From the IMG/VR virus record IMGVR_UViG_3300025097_000013, positions 1 through 42,645 of that record: a DNA stretch of 42,645 nt. The stretch is one strand, 5' to 3'. Each line of letters begins with the position of its first letter. The first letter of the stretch is position 1. The position numbers were made by a program, and so were the translations under genes. Below the pieces are notes generated by a model. The model was not told where the DNA came from. It worked only from the letters and a program-made list of their open reading frames with translations, and made no database searches. Positions 32,606-40,073 of the stretch are shown piece by piece. Source of the DNA: a virus.

Positions 32606-32687
32606 TGGTGGAGACGGCCAGAATCGAACTGGCGTCCATGGCGGTTCCGCGTGCGGCATTACCCCATGTCGAACCCTTCACGTCCCC
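32606..32687 (-). ncRNA. tRNA-like domain of tmRNA without mRNA-like part (minimal tmRNA)
   Basis: The 82-nt RNA reads from 32687 down. The acceptor GGGGACG (32687-32681) pairs with CGTCTCC (32616-32610) with a G3.U70 wobble, the alanine identity pair. An A and encoded CCA follow at 32609-32606. The D-loop-like segment GGGTTCGACATGG matches the 5' end signature of tmRNA. The T-arm has stem GCCAG/CTGGC and loop TTCGATT, and the GGACGC before it also matches tmRNA 3' ends. The two halves are joined by a short hairpin (CATGG 32668-32664 with CCATG 32641-32637, extended by GGT/ACC and a CCG/CGG tip). In full tmRNA this stem continues to a tag-coding part of over 200 nt; here it is absent. It lies 5 bp after the ligase gene on the same strand. 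Confidence 0.85.
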
Positions 32688-32692
32688 ATAAC

Positions 32693-33355
32693 TTATTTAT
32701 CTACTCTCTCTCGTACAAATCTAGGATGTCTAAACTTACCGTTCGGAGTAAGGCTCATAGCCTCCACTTCAATGATTTTTCCTATAGGAGGGTTTTTAAA
32801 GTACTGATCTCGTTGTGCGTCTGTTAGTCCTGTCCCTACTTTTCCCATGGGTGTCACTAAGGCGCCTGCTTTTCCTAAGTTCTTTCCTTTGCCTTCTATC
32901 ATTTCTAATACTTCAACGTCGTGTGTCTCTACCGGCTTTACTTTGAATAGTCCTTCTGAGCTGCGTATAACTAATCCTTCATATCCCTTACGTACGGCGC
33001 TATCGAGTAAACCTTTTACTTCTTTCGGACGAAGTATAATACCGTCTGGATATCCTCCAAATAAGCGCATATCAAGTATAGGGTAGAGTTGGTATAGTGC
33101 TTCTTTACTTATCTCCTTTCCCTTGTGCGTCCGCACAGCAGATACTGAACTTTTCCAGTCTCCTAAATAGACTTCATATATTCCGTCGGGCATGTGTGGC
33201 AAATTATGTAAATCCTTTCCTGCACGGGACACCCACTGTCCGTTTTGTCTTATAGCTTGCACTCCGTCTATTTTATACGCCATGAAAGCTTTAGTAAGAT
33301 CCCTGTCAAACCTATAAGTTTTGAATTTCAGGATCGATCTTCTTAAGTCTGTCAT
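32693..33355 (-). CDS. Minimal ATP-dependent DNA ligase
   Basis: The 220-residue enzyme has the nucleotidyltransferase motif I KIDG with Lys28 as the expected AMP-carrying residue, SRAGK (about 43-47), YEVYLG (about 60-65), EGLVIR (motif IV) and FKVKP (motif V), followed by an OB-fold C-terminal part. It is far shorter than T7 ligase (359 residues). It lacks an N-terminal DNA-binding domain. It joins nicks during replication and recombination. The start overlaps the previous frame by 44 bp. Confidence 0.88.
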   Translation of the reverse strand: MTDLRRSILKFKTYRFDRDLTKAFMAYKIDGVQAIRQNGQWVSRAGKDLHNLPHMPDGIYEVYLGDWKSSVSAVRTHKGKEISKEALYQLYPILDMRLFGGYPDGIILRPKEVKGLLDSAVRKGYEGLVIRSSEGLFKVKPVETHDVEVLEMIEGKGKNLGKAGALVTPMGKVGTGLTDAQRDQYFKNPPIGKIIEVEAMSLTPNGKFRHPRFVRERVDK

Positions 33356-33503
33356 ATGCCTCTTGTCCTAGTTTATCATATTTGCGTAATATGGTAGTTC
33401 TTATTTCTTTTACTTCGTCGTCCCTTTGTTCATAAGGGATATCATTCATTTGTCTTAAACACGTTTTAAGTATTCTTCTTAACTCCAATTTCTTATGTAA
33501 CAC
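33312..33503 (-). CDS. Small basic helical protein
   Basis: The 63-residue product is helical and charged (LELRRILKTCLRQMND, RTTILRKYDKLGQEAYDRL). The start codon is GTG behind GAGGAACAGGAA. It overlaps the ligase start by 44 bp, so the two could be translationally coupled. No clear family. Confidence 0.5.
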   Translation of the reverse strand: MLHKKLELRRILKTCLRQMNDIPYEQRDDEVKEIRTTILRKYDKLGQEAYDRLKKIDPEIQNL

Positions 33504-33536
33504 TTCCTGTTCCTCGCATTTACCTCGATTATATGT

Positions 33537-33592
33537 ACTTGACCCACTTTAAGGATTCGAACCTTAATTTCTGCACCAGCCATGGGACAAGT
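33537..33592 (-). other. tRNA T-arm-like hairpin
   Basis: On the minus strand, stem TTAAGG/CCTTAA encloses the loop TTCGAAT, which fits the conserved T-loop pattern. Outside it, ACTTG-T-CCCA pairs with TGGG-T-CAAGT over nine base pairs and one mismatch, like a long acceptor stem. Only about 15 nt separate the two helices on the 5' side, too few for D and anticodon arms. No CCA is encoded. It may be a tRNA remnant or a tRNA mimic. Confidence 0.45.
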
Positions 33593-33598
33593 AGATAT

Positions 33599-33652
33599 AA
33601 AAATTCCCAACGTACGATCTTAAAGGGGGAGGGGAAAGGGACGTACGTCGGG
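33599..33652 (-). terminator. Terminator-like hairpin after the ssDNA-binding protein gene
   Basis: On the minus strand an 11-bp stem, CCC-G-ACGTACG (33652-33642) with CGTACGT-T-GGG (33616-33606), includes one G.T pair, surrounds a 25-nt pyrimidine-rich loop and is followed by AATTTTT. The stem and T-run suit an intrinsic terminator. The loop is long for one, so efficiency is uncertain. Confidence 0.5.
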
Positions 33653-33664
33653 AAAAGGAGGGCA

Positions 33665-34369
33665 TTATTCGATTCCAGTACTCTCGTCGAAAGTATCGGT
33701 AAAGGTTTCATTTGTATTTGTTGTTGGTGTATCTGATCCGAAGCTTAATACCTCCGCTGAGGTGTCTTCTTCGAAAACTTTCTTAACAGGTTTCTTCAAA
33801 AGTTTAACTGACTGTAGTTTAACTGAAGATCCTGCTACTGCTTTAGCTCCGCGTTTCTCATCCCCGTCTTGGAAGTATGAGATCAAAGCTAATTTAACTT
33901 TAACGATAGAACCCACCGGGAGTTCGTGGGTCATCACACCACTAAGGTCTGAATTACCGCCATCGCCGGCCGTTAGGCTTCCAAACAGGCCAGGTTTAAA
34001 GATACTCTTTGCTGTGACCTTGAGTCTTCCATCTGTAAATACATCAGGGTTGCGTTTTGTACCATTCGCTGTAGCATCTTTTAGATCGATAGTCTTTAGA
34101 GGAAGTCCATAATCAATAATTTCTTGGTCTGGACGTCTACCTCTTTCGTAAGCTAAATTAGCTTCATGAGCTTCTGTGATAGCTTCGATAGCTGCCTGGC
34201 CTTCATCTGTCTCTTGGTCAAACTCTAATTGTAAATTGTATTCAGGCTTCGTGCTGTTAAACTGTGTACCAGCTTTAACTACACGTGCAAATCCTGTGAG
34301 GGAAGGTCCCACCACGATGATTTCGCGGTTTGATTTATTCTTGGTTGTTTGTCTTGACGTACCTGTCAT
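33665..34369 (-). CDS. Single-stranded DNA-binding protein (T7 gp2.5-like role)
   Basis: The 234-residue protein is OB-fold-like and beta-rich over residues about 15-175 (IVVGPSLTGFARVVKAG, GRLKVTAKSIFKPGLFG, VKVKLALISYF). Its acidic C-terminal tail (TNTNETFTDTFDESTGIE) is the feature that binds polymerase and helicase in phage SSBs. It lies in the replication block next to the ligase and exonuclease. ATG 34369 follows TAGGAG. It has its own perfect sigma70 promoter at 34418-34446, which suggests high expression. Confidence 0.8.
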   Translation of the reverse strand: MTGTSRQTTKNKSNREIIVVGPSLTGFARVVKAGTQFNSTKPEYNLQLEFDQETDEGQAAIEAITEAHEANLAYERGRRPDQEIIDYGLPLKTIDLKDATANGTKRNPDVFTDGRLKVTAKSIFKPGLFGSLTAGDGGNSDLSGVMTHELPVGSIVKVKLALISYFQDGDEKRGAKAVAGSSVKLQSVKLLKKPVKKVFEEDTSAEVLSFGSDTPTTNTNETFTDTFDESTGIE

Positions 34370-34417
34370 GTCTTTACTCCTAAGGTTTATTGGGGGCTTC
34401 CCCTTGTTCTTGTCCTA

Positions 34418-34446
34418 ATTATAACTTATTTTGATTTAACTGTCAA
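34418..34446 (-). promoter_or_regulatory. Perfect consensus sigma70 promoter for the SSB gene
   Basis: TTGACA (34441-34446) and TATAAT (34418-34423) on the minus strand have exactly 17 bp between them. The box overlaps the end of the exonuclease gene. The predicted leader before the SSB start is about 42 nt. Confidence 0.85.
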
Positions 34447-35187
34447 CTCTTTCTGTAATCTTTCGTACTCTTCTTTGGTTGTGGGAGGTACGTATACATC
34501 ATATCGAGTTCGCAACATGCGAAGTAGTCGGCATTGTTCTAGGAAATACTGATAAGGGTGGCCTCTCTTAATATATTCTTTAACTACATGTCGACAAAGA
34601 GACTCATCTACAAAATCTATATGCATAGTACCCAGGTTGAATATAATCTGATTCGCTGTCTTGGGGCCTACCCCCTTTAGTCCTGGAATATTGTCTGTTG
34701 CATCTCCTGTTAGGACTTGGGTCCAGAAATGAGTATCGGATTGGTACTCCATCATAATAAACTGTTCGTCTTTGTTATAATTGTAGAACTCCGTCGGGAT
34801 TTGAAGCATATCTTTGTCAATACTGGCGATTATCACGTTTTCTAGGCCGTGCTCGTAGGCTCTGATAGCTACTTTATCCTCACTCTCGATATAGAACTGT
34901 ACTTTAGCTCCCCAGCATGCTACCATGTAGTTCTTTGCTGTTCGTAAATGAGTAGGACGCTGACAATCCTTTCGATTACCTTTGTAAGGCTTAGTTGTAG
35001 CTACGTGATTCCTGAAGATGTTCTTATTCTTATCGGCCTCGATATATAGTTCGTACCTACCGCTCCAAGTTTTACTTGTAATCCTGCGCATGTACTCGTC
35101 AACTATACGTCTTGCATCTTCTTCAGTCTCTCCTATGCCTGCCATGTATGCTATGGAATCGCCATCAATCAGGAGTGTCTTTTCCAT
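34426..35187 (-). CDS. 5'-3' exonuclease (FEN / T7 gp6-like)
   Basis: The 253-residue protein has metal-binding acids at the start (LLIDGDSIAYMAG, D8/D10), a central SIDKDMLQIP, and the helix-3-turn-helix GLKGVGPKTANQI (about 167-180). This is the flap nuclease fold that removes RNA primers and degrades host DNA from 5' ends. GDATDNI is another family signature. ATG 35187 follows GAGGAAG. It sits in a run of replication genes. Confidence 0.9.
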   Translation of the reverse strand: MEKTLLIDGDSIAYMAGIGETEEDARRIVDEYMRRITSKTWSGRYELYIEADKNKNIFRNHVATTKPYKGNRKDCQRPTHLRTAKNYMVACWGAKVQFYIESEDKVAIRAYEHGLENVIIASIDKDMLQIPTEFYNYNKDEQFIMMEYQSDTHFWTQVLTGDATDNIPGLKGVGPKTANQIIFNLGTMHIDFVDESLCRHVVKEYIKRGHPYQYFLEQCRLLRMLRTRYDVYVPPTTKEEYERLQKELTVKSK

Positions 35188-35674
35188 CTTCTTCCTCCTT
35201 CTTCTTCTTTTTTATGTTTAGTCCGTGCTCTTTCGCTATGATGCCGCCTACTAGCTCAATTAGACTATCTATAGCTTTTTTGGCGTCTTCGGTAGTAGCT
35301 TCTCTTTTCTTAGCGTCTAAGAGGTGGATCATTTCCAGCGTTCCATGCTCGTAGCTTGGACGCTGCTTAACTAATACGGGCTCCTTAGGGTGAACGCTGA
35401 TCATAGCTGTTAGGACATTATTCTTATATGCTTTATCTTTAGGGTCTACTATGCAGCATAGGACTTTATTCCCTGGGTTGGTAGTACAGTCGGCGGTGTG
35501 TAATACGTATAGATCACTAGCTTCTAGATTTAATATGGAGGATTCACCTATAATATCTTCTCGCTTGTATCTCTTAGACCAATTCTCGTTGACCATGTGA
35601 AACATGTCCCACCTAATGAGATTGTCTATGGTATCGCCTAGGTATTTACTATTATTCTTCGGAGTCTTCGCCAT
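35165..35674 (-). CDS. Hypothetical protein with Lys-rich tail
   Basis: The 169-residue protein has a mixed alpha/beta body (about 1-120) and a C-terminal helix ending in a Lys run (KKKKKEEEDG). It overlaps the exonuclease start by 23 bp. No motif is recognised. Confidence 0.6.
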   Translation of the reverse strand: MAKTPKNNSKYLGDTIDNLIRWDMFHMVNENWSKRYKREDIIGESSILNLEASDLYVLHTADCTTNPGNKVLCCIVDPKDKAYKNNVLTAMISVHPKEPVLVKQRPSYEHGTLEMIHLLDAKKREATTEDAKKAIDSLIELVGGIIAKEHGLNIKKKKKEEEDGKDTPD

Positions 35675-36008
35675 CCTCTTTACCCTCCATCTCTTTTAGT
35701 TTTTCCTCTGCTTTCTCGATCTTAGCTTCTAGCTTATCGAGCTTCTTCTCCGCTGCGCGTCGGGATTTCTTAACCTTGGTGCGCCTGTCTTGGTCCCAAT
35801 GCATATCCCATTTGTCTCCTAGGCTCGCTTCCATGCGATTAACATATGTTTGGATCTCTTCTATTAACCCTTCGATATGCAACTGTCTTCTTGACATGTG
35901 ATACTCTTCATTACTTGCTTCTGGTACTAACACGTCCACAAATGTGAAATGCTTTTCCAATTGGGTCCTTAGTTCTTCTAAGGCTGAGCATACATACCTG
36001 TTTGTCAT
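35652..36008 (-). CDS. Coiled-coil hypothetical protein
   Basis: The 118-residue protein is helical with an N-terminal part (about 5-65) and a Lys/Glu-rich coiled coil (about 75-110). The frame opens at 36050, but ATG 36008 has AGGAG at good spacing. It may be a DNA-binding or scaffold accessory; no family is recognised. Confidence 0.6.
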   Translation of the reverse strand: MTNRYVCSALEELRTQLEKHFTFVDVLVPEASNEEYHMSRRQLHIEGLIEEIQTYVNRMEASLGDKWDMHWDQDRRTKVKKSRRAAEKKLDKLEAKIEKAEEKLKEMEGKEDGEDSEE

Positions 36009-36042
36009 ATCACGTCTCCTGCGTCTGCGGGTTAATCTTAAG

Positions 36043-36441
36043 TTAGTCATTATTATCTTCTATCCTTTCGAGTAAATGAACTTTGTCTTCTTCTAATTCT
36101 TCAATAAACACTGGACCATACATAAGATTAACCATTCCAAATTCATACTCAAATCTGTGGAGGCGAATCTCTTTTTGTCGTCTCATCCATCCTATTAAAC
36201 GCTCGTTGAATTTCCTAGTAGTCTCTCGTCCTAGGCCTATCATAGATACATCTAATTCTTCCTTAGGAATATCAAAGACTGTGGCTACATAGTCATAAAA
36301 GGTGTGGATAGGATCTTCGTCTTTACCGATGGCGGGGTATCCTGTTAAAGGAGCAGACTTTACTATACGTCTACCTTCCAGAGAGATAGATTGTCCTGGG
36401 TCTGCCATTTTCTTGTAGTTGTTGCGGGTACGTTTCTTCAT
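36043..36441 (-). CDS. Hypothetical protein, replication block
   Basis: The 132-residue protein begins with a basic segment (MKKRTRNNYKK) and has a helical body (about 45-110). I placed the ATG at 36441, 1 bp after the primase stop and behind GGAGAG. Its context suggests a primase or helicase accessory, but nothing specific was recognised. Confidence 0.6.
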   Translation of the reverse strand: MKKRTRNNYKKMADPGQSISLEGRRIVKSAPLTGYPAIGKDEDPIHTFYDYVATVFDIPKEELDVSMIGLGRETTRKFNERLIGWMRRQKEIRLHRFEYEFGMVNLMYGPVFIEELEEDKVHLLERIEDNND

Positions 36442-36442
36442 T

Positions 36443-37264
36443 TTAATCTCTCCATTCACTTTGGTTCCACTCTTTTAACACCCAGTTTACAACCCTGGCT
36501 GTCTTTTCTACTGACTCCTCCCACGTTTCATCTGTGCGAGTGAGCTGTCTTGCCTGTGCTAGTGTGCTTATTATGTCTTCTTTACTATATCCTAATTCTT
36601 GTAGATTCTTCGCTGAGCTAATCGTCGCCCTGTGTGCGTCTTCTTTAGGGATTTGTCCTGCTATAAGATTCATCGTGGTTCTACTGAGCTTACCTTTCTG
36701 TGCTTCGTTGAAGGCTATCTGTTTCTTTTCTATTTCTTCATACTGTTCTTTACTACATCCTAATGACGCGAGCCAAGCTTCTAATTGTTCTGCTGTGATG
36801 ACTTCTCCTACCTCTTCTAAAGGCTGAGAGTCTGTAGCTAAACGTGAGAGACGTGCAGGCTCAAAACATGCTGCATCTGCCTCTGGTAAAACTCTCTTCA
36901 GTCTTCTCATTATACTTCTATAATAGCATTTTCCTAGATCTTTGTCAAGGGCTATGATTACATGGAGGGATTTATTACCACTGAACACTATCGTGCGGTA
37001 TGGTATCTTCCTGTCCCTTATAATGTTCCATTGTCTCTCTAATGAGTCTGCATCGAACTCTATGAGGATATTTCTACGTGCTGTAAGGTTCAGTTGCTTC
37101 CTGCTTGACCCTTCTTTAAGCGGATTAATACAGAAATACTTACCTTCAAGGAGATTCGCTGCGTCTTGTGCAGGTATAACATTCTTCGACTCTCTTGGAC
37201 TGTCTACACACACGTTAACGAACTCTTTAACATTGAACAGCTTGTCTATGATTCTCTTTTTCAT
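36443..37264 (-). CDS. Archaeo-eukaryotic-type primase
   Basis: The 273-residue protein has FDAD (70-73), FSGNKSLHVIIAL (about 94-106) and FEPARLSRLATD (about 128-139), the three parts of an AEP primase active site. The C-terminal half is helical. It lies in the same block as the helicase at 37650, one gene apart. T7 instead fuses a TOPRIM primase and helicase. It makes RNA or DNA primers. The start overlaps the 37261 gene by 4 bp. Confidence 0.8.
   Translation of the reverse strand: MKKRIIDKLFNVKEFVNVCVDSPRESKNVIPAQDAANLLEGKYFCINPLKEGSSRKQLNLTARRNILIEFDADSLERQWNIIRDRKIPYRTIVFSGNKSLHVIIALDKDLGKCYYRSIMRRLKRVLPEADAACFEPARLSRLATDSQPLEEVGEVITAEQLEAWLASLGCSKEQYEEIEKKQIAFNEAQKGKLSRTTMNLIAGQIPKEDAHRATISSAKNLQELGYSKEDIISTLAQARQLTRTDETWEESVEKTARVVNWVLKEWNQSEWRD
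36920..36948 (-). promoter_or_regulatory. Sigma70-like promoter inside the primase gene
   Basis: TTGACA (36943-36948) and TATTAT (36920-36925) are 17 bp apart on the minus strand, within the primase coding sequence. It could drive the downstream part of the block or be a coincidence of AT-rich coding sequence. Confidence 0.4.
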
Positions 37265-37650
37265 TGGTTAAGATTCTCCGGTACGAATAGTTTAGCTCCG
37301 TGATATCTGAGCGCACATAATACTTCTCCCATTTCTGTCCCCGCTTTAATACTTCTAGTGTGGTCGGCCCATTCTGCAGGTCTCAGCCACGCTATCTTCC
37401 CTTTGTTGATATCCTCTACATTGTGAGGTGAGTTATGATGATTATGATTAGGAAATACAAAATCTCCACCTTCAAAATATACTGCTACTACTTTATGGGT
37501 ATCATCTTCATAAGGACGTCCGGCGTTGCACTCATAAGGAGTGTCATTCCAGTCGTCTCCCCGCTGAGTTTCAAAATTATCAGTGAAGTATAGTTTACCT
37601 TCTCCCCACCCTCCTTCGGCGTAGCATAACTTATATTGATCATGTTTCAT
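37261..37650 (-). CDS. Conserved phage hypothetical protein (GDDWNDTPYECNAG type)
   Basis: The 129-residue protein carries YFTDNFETQRGDDWNDTPYE, AGRPY and a late VEDINKGKIAWLR pattern shared by many phages. It has no known function. It lies between the helicase and the primase. It is rich in Tyr, His and Trp. Confidence 0.7.
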   Translation of the reverse strand: MKHDQYKLCYAEGGWGEGKLYFTDNFETQRGDDWNDTPYECNAGRPYEDDTHKVVAVYFEGGDFVFPNHNHHNSPHNVEDINKGKIAWLRPAEWADHTRSIKAGTEMGEVLCALRYHGAKLFVPENLNQ

Positions 37651-39035
37651 TATTTGTCCTCCGGTTTGATCATATAGAATCCTCTGTACTTCCCATTGCG
37701 TCCGGCCTCGCAGCCATTCTCCACCAGTTTATTCCTGAAGGATTCAGCGTTAGGTATGTACGGCTGACGGTAACCGTTGGCGTTACCCCAGTCTAACATT
37801 GATTGATAAAGATCGCCACCCGGCATTAGTTCTCCTGTTGCTTTAACTCCTGGTGTGTAGCCCATGTCATTCATCCACAGTTCTATGATATGTCTTGGTC
37901 TGATCTCGTCTTCGTATGATGATAGTTCTGAAGGCGTGATAAATTTCGTAATCGGGCTCTTCTTTCTGTCCATAGGCACCAACCTAATAAGACGCTCGTG
38001 ATCAAAATTGTCGAGAAAATCAAGATCAATACCTCCGCCGGTGTCCACAGAGTCGGAGTTAACAAACACTTGATGAATCCTTCTAAGGCCTGTTGTATCA
38101 TTTAATAGCTCCCTTGCCGGCTTGTTCGACGTTCCTATTAATACTGACATTTTAGGCATCCTCATCTCTGACTGTGTATACATAGCCCTGAAGTTTACCT
38201 CATCGTCTGTCACGATCTGCTTAAATCGTGCCATATTCTTGACCGAAGAGCGGCCAGCGTCATCGAACCATGCTACATAGTTGTAGGCCAGGTTCATAAG
38301 GGAAAATTGGTCCTCCAAGCGATCGAAGTGTGTCTTCCATACGAAACCCATATCGTTGATGGTCTCTAGTAGTCGACGGACAGTTGTACTCTTTCCTGTC
38401 TTTTGGGTCTTGGATATAAATAGCAGCATCGCTTCATTTCCTTGGCGTAGTACTGCTTGGGGACCGTGGTGTAGTTTCATCTGGAGCTGCCAAAGAAAAT
38501 GTCCAATAAAGGCTTTGGATCTCCTGAAGTCAACAGAATCTTCATCCGGGTAGAGCTTACCACAGATGGCTCTCGTGAATTCCGTAAGCATTTTATCGAA
38601 TTCATCCTCGTTTTCAATAGGCGCAAACGTTTTACGAAGTTGCTGCTTTTTTTCGTCCCATTGTTTTTCCAGTACCGCTTCGAATTCAAGGGCGATGGTC
38701 TCTCTCGAAACGGATCCGGGTTTAAGTCCGTGAATCCTTGCATATTGTCTCCATGTTTCGTGCATCCTGTAGAAGAATGCCTTGTGATTTCTAACTAGGT
38801 CACCACGCTGGTAAATCCCATTGGGCTCAACCTTAACTTTATTTACTTCTGCGTACCCTTTAACAAACTCTTCACAACTAAGGTCTCGTCCTGCATTCAT
38901 CGCTGATTGTAACAGTGTGTCATAGAATCCGGGTACGCCAGTTTGGTCGCTTTGTGAGTCCATTTTTAATCCACTGATTGCTTGGATGACTTTAAGACGT
39001 TCCTTTTCTAGTTCATCTTTGTCAATCTTCTTCAT
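37650..39035 (-). CDS. Replicative helicase, SF3 / VapE-like P-loop ATPase
   Basis: The 461-residue protein has a helical N-terminal part (1-170) and an ATPase core with Walker A SKTQKTGKST (208-217), Walker B YVAWFDDA (253-260), sensor LIGTSN (299-304) and GLRR (316-319), the arginine-finger region. This combination is found in VapE and SF3 helicases of phages. It should unwind DNA for the family A polymerase, with the separate AEP primase. The ATG follows GGGGAG. It overlaps the preceding gene by 4 bp. Confidence 0.82.
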   Translation of the reverse strand: MKKIDKDELEKERLKVIQAISGLKMDSQSDQTGVPGFYDTLLQSAMNAGRDLSCEEFVKGYAEVNKVKVEPNGIYQRGDLVRNHKAFFYRMHETWRQYARIHGLKPGSVSRETIALEFEAVLEKQWDEKKQQLRKTFAPIENEDEFDKMLTEFTRAICGKLYPDEDSVDFRRSKAFIGHFLWQLQMKLHHGPQAVLRQGNEAMLLFISKTQKTGKSTTVRRLLETINDMGFVWKTHFDRLEDQFSLMNLAYNYVAWFDDAGRSSVKNMARFKQIVTDDEVNFRAMYTQSEMRMPKMSVLIGTSNKPARELLNDTTGLRRIHQVFVNSDSVDTGGGIDLDFLDNFDHERLIRLVPMDRKKSPITKFITPSELSSYEDEIRPRHIIELWMNDMGYTPGVKATGELMPGGDLYQSMLDWGNANGYRQPYIPNAESFRNKLVENGCEAGRNGKYRGFYMIKPEDK

Positions 39036-39421
39036 CTGATCTCCCCGATAATGTTAGGCTCTTGTGGTTTCTCTATGACTCTACCTCTTGACCAATGTCC
39101 CATACGCTCATCCCCCTCGGTTATACCTATAACTTCAAGCAAACTGCGTAAATCGTCAAGCTCAACTGCTGTAAGATTCAATTTTCGTCCAGGTAGTCGT
39201 AGTATATACTCAGATTCATCTGCCATAGTCAATGTGAGTCGCTCTGTCTTTGTATCTGTTGCTGAATATCCTTCGCCGTCCTTGGCGATCCATCTATAGT
39301 ACTGTGCGCCATTGGTAGGATGTTGATTAACTTTCTTACGTGTGATTTCAAGTCGGTGCGTAATCTCGTCATTGTCAAGATATCCCATCTCCTCATAAAC
39401 ATATTCTCTTTTGCTGCTCAT
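39032..39421 (-). CDS. Hypothetical protein
   Basis: The 129-residue protein has an alpha/beta body with a Thr/Glu-rich middle (TERLTLTMADESEYILRL). It ends with IIGEIR. Its stop overlaps the helicase start. No known family. Confidence 0.6.
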   Translation of the reverse strand: MSSKREYVYEEMGYLDNDEITHRLEITRKKVNQHPTNGAQYYRWIAKDGEGYSATDTKTERLTLTMADESEYILRLPGRKLNLTAVELDDLRSLLEVIGITEGDERMGHWSRGRVIEKPQEPNIIGEIR

Positions 39422-39422
39422 C

Positions 39423-39650
39423 CTATCCTCCTAGTATAAATAACTTTAAAACTGTGACTATAGGGTATACCACCCCGAAACCGATGATTAATGCGCCAAA
39501 TATGTACACACCGACCAGTACTCCCTTCTCTAAGTTGCTCTTGACTTTCTTATGTCGATTAGGTAGTCCTCGTGACGCTATGATAATTCTCTCGTTTTCA
39601 TTCATCATTTCCTGTAAAGTTCTCTCTTTACGTTCAGTCATTTTACTCAT
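39423..39650 (-). CDS. Small membrane protein with C-terminal hydrophobic segment
   Basis: The 75-residue protein has a basic cytoplasmic N-terminal half and a hydrophobic stretch (about 43-72, enough for one long or two short segments). It belongs to the early block, so lysis is unlikely. A role in membrane attachment of replication is one possibility, with no direct support. Confidence 0.6.
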   Translation of the reverse strand: MSKMTERKERTLQEMMNENERIIIASRGLPNRHKKVKSNLEKGVLVGVYIFGALIIGFGVVYPIVTVLKLFILGG

Positions 39651-39850
39651 GAGTAATCTCCTAGTCTTTGCGCACGTAAATACGAGCGAAGTGCTTCTAA
39701 TTCATCAACAACATCTTCTAATTCGTAGAATTCGGTGACATCTCCGTACTCGGCTTGGAGCCACTGTCGCGTATTTCCTACTCTATCTATGATTATCGCG
39801 ACATGTTCATCGGGATGAAGGGTCATTACCCTGTTATTATCCTTAGCCAT
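39647..39850 (-). CDS. Small acidic hypothetical protein
   Basis: The 67-residue protein is acidic and helical at its C-terminus (YELEDVVDELEALRSYLRAQ). It overlaps its neighbours by 4-8 bp, as is typical of this compact operon. No motif is recognised. Confidence 0.6.
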   Translation of the reverse strand: MAKDNNRVMTLHPDEHVAIIIDRVGNTRQWLQAEYGDVTEFYELEDVVDELEALRSYLRAQRLGDYS

Positions 39851-40073
39851 TGAGTTTCTCCCCGTTTACCTTGCCTGTTTTCTTGATTTCTTCTAACATG
39901 AAGCGTTTCGTCGCCATTAACTCTTGTATCAGGCAGTCTACATCCTCAAAGTTGAGCTCAATGCAGTTAGAAATGTTGTGTCCTACAGAATGGATACTTA
40001 GTTCTACTCCTAGTTCCCCTATACGCTCAATGAGTAATTGCTTTCTCTCTACTTTAAAGGTTATTTTCTTCAT
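39843..40073 (-). CDS. Small hypothetical protein
   Basis: The 76-residue protein begins MKKITFKVERKQLLIERIG and has a helical middle. It has GAGGGAC upstream of its ATG. It overlaps the preceding gene by 20 bp. No known family. Confidence 0.6.
   Translation of the reverse strand: MKKITFKVERKQLLIERIGELGVELSIHSVGHNISNCIELNFEDVDCLIQELMATKRFMLEEIKKTGKVNGEKLNG

Noticed and set aside
32606-32687. Ordinary tRNA or a phage attachment site in ssrA
   Set aside because: There is no D-arm or anticodon arm of normal form, while the tmRNA 5' and 3' signatures are both present. Attachment sites copy only the 3' end, and no integrase is encoded.
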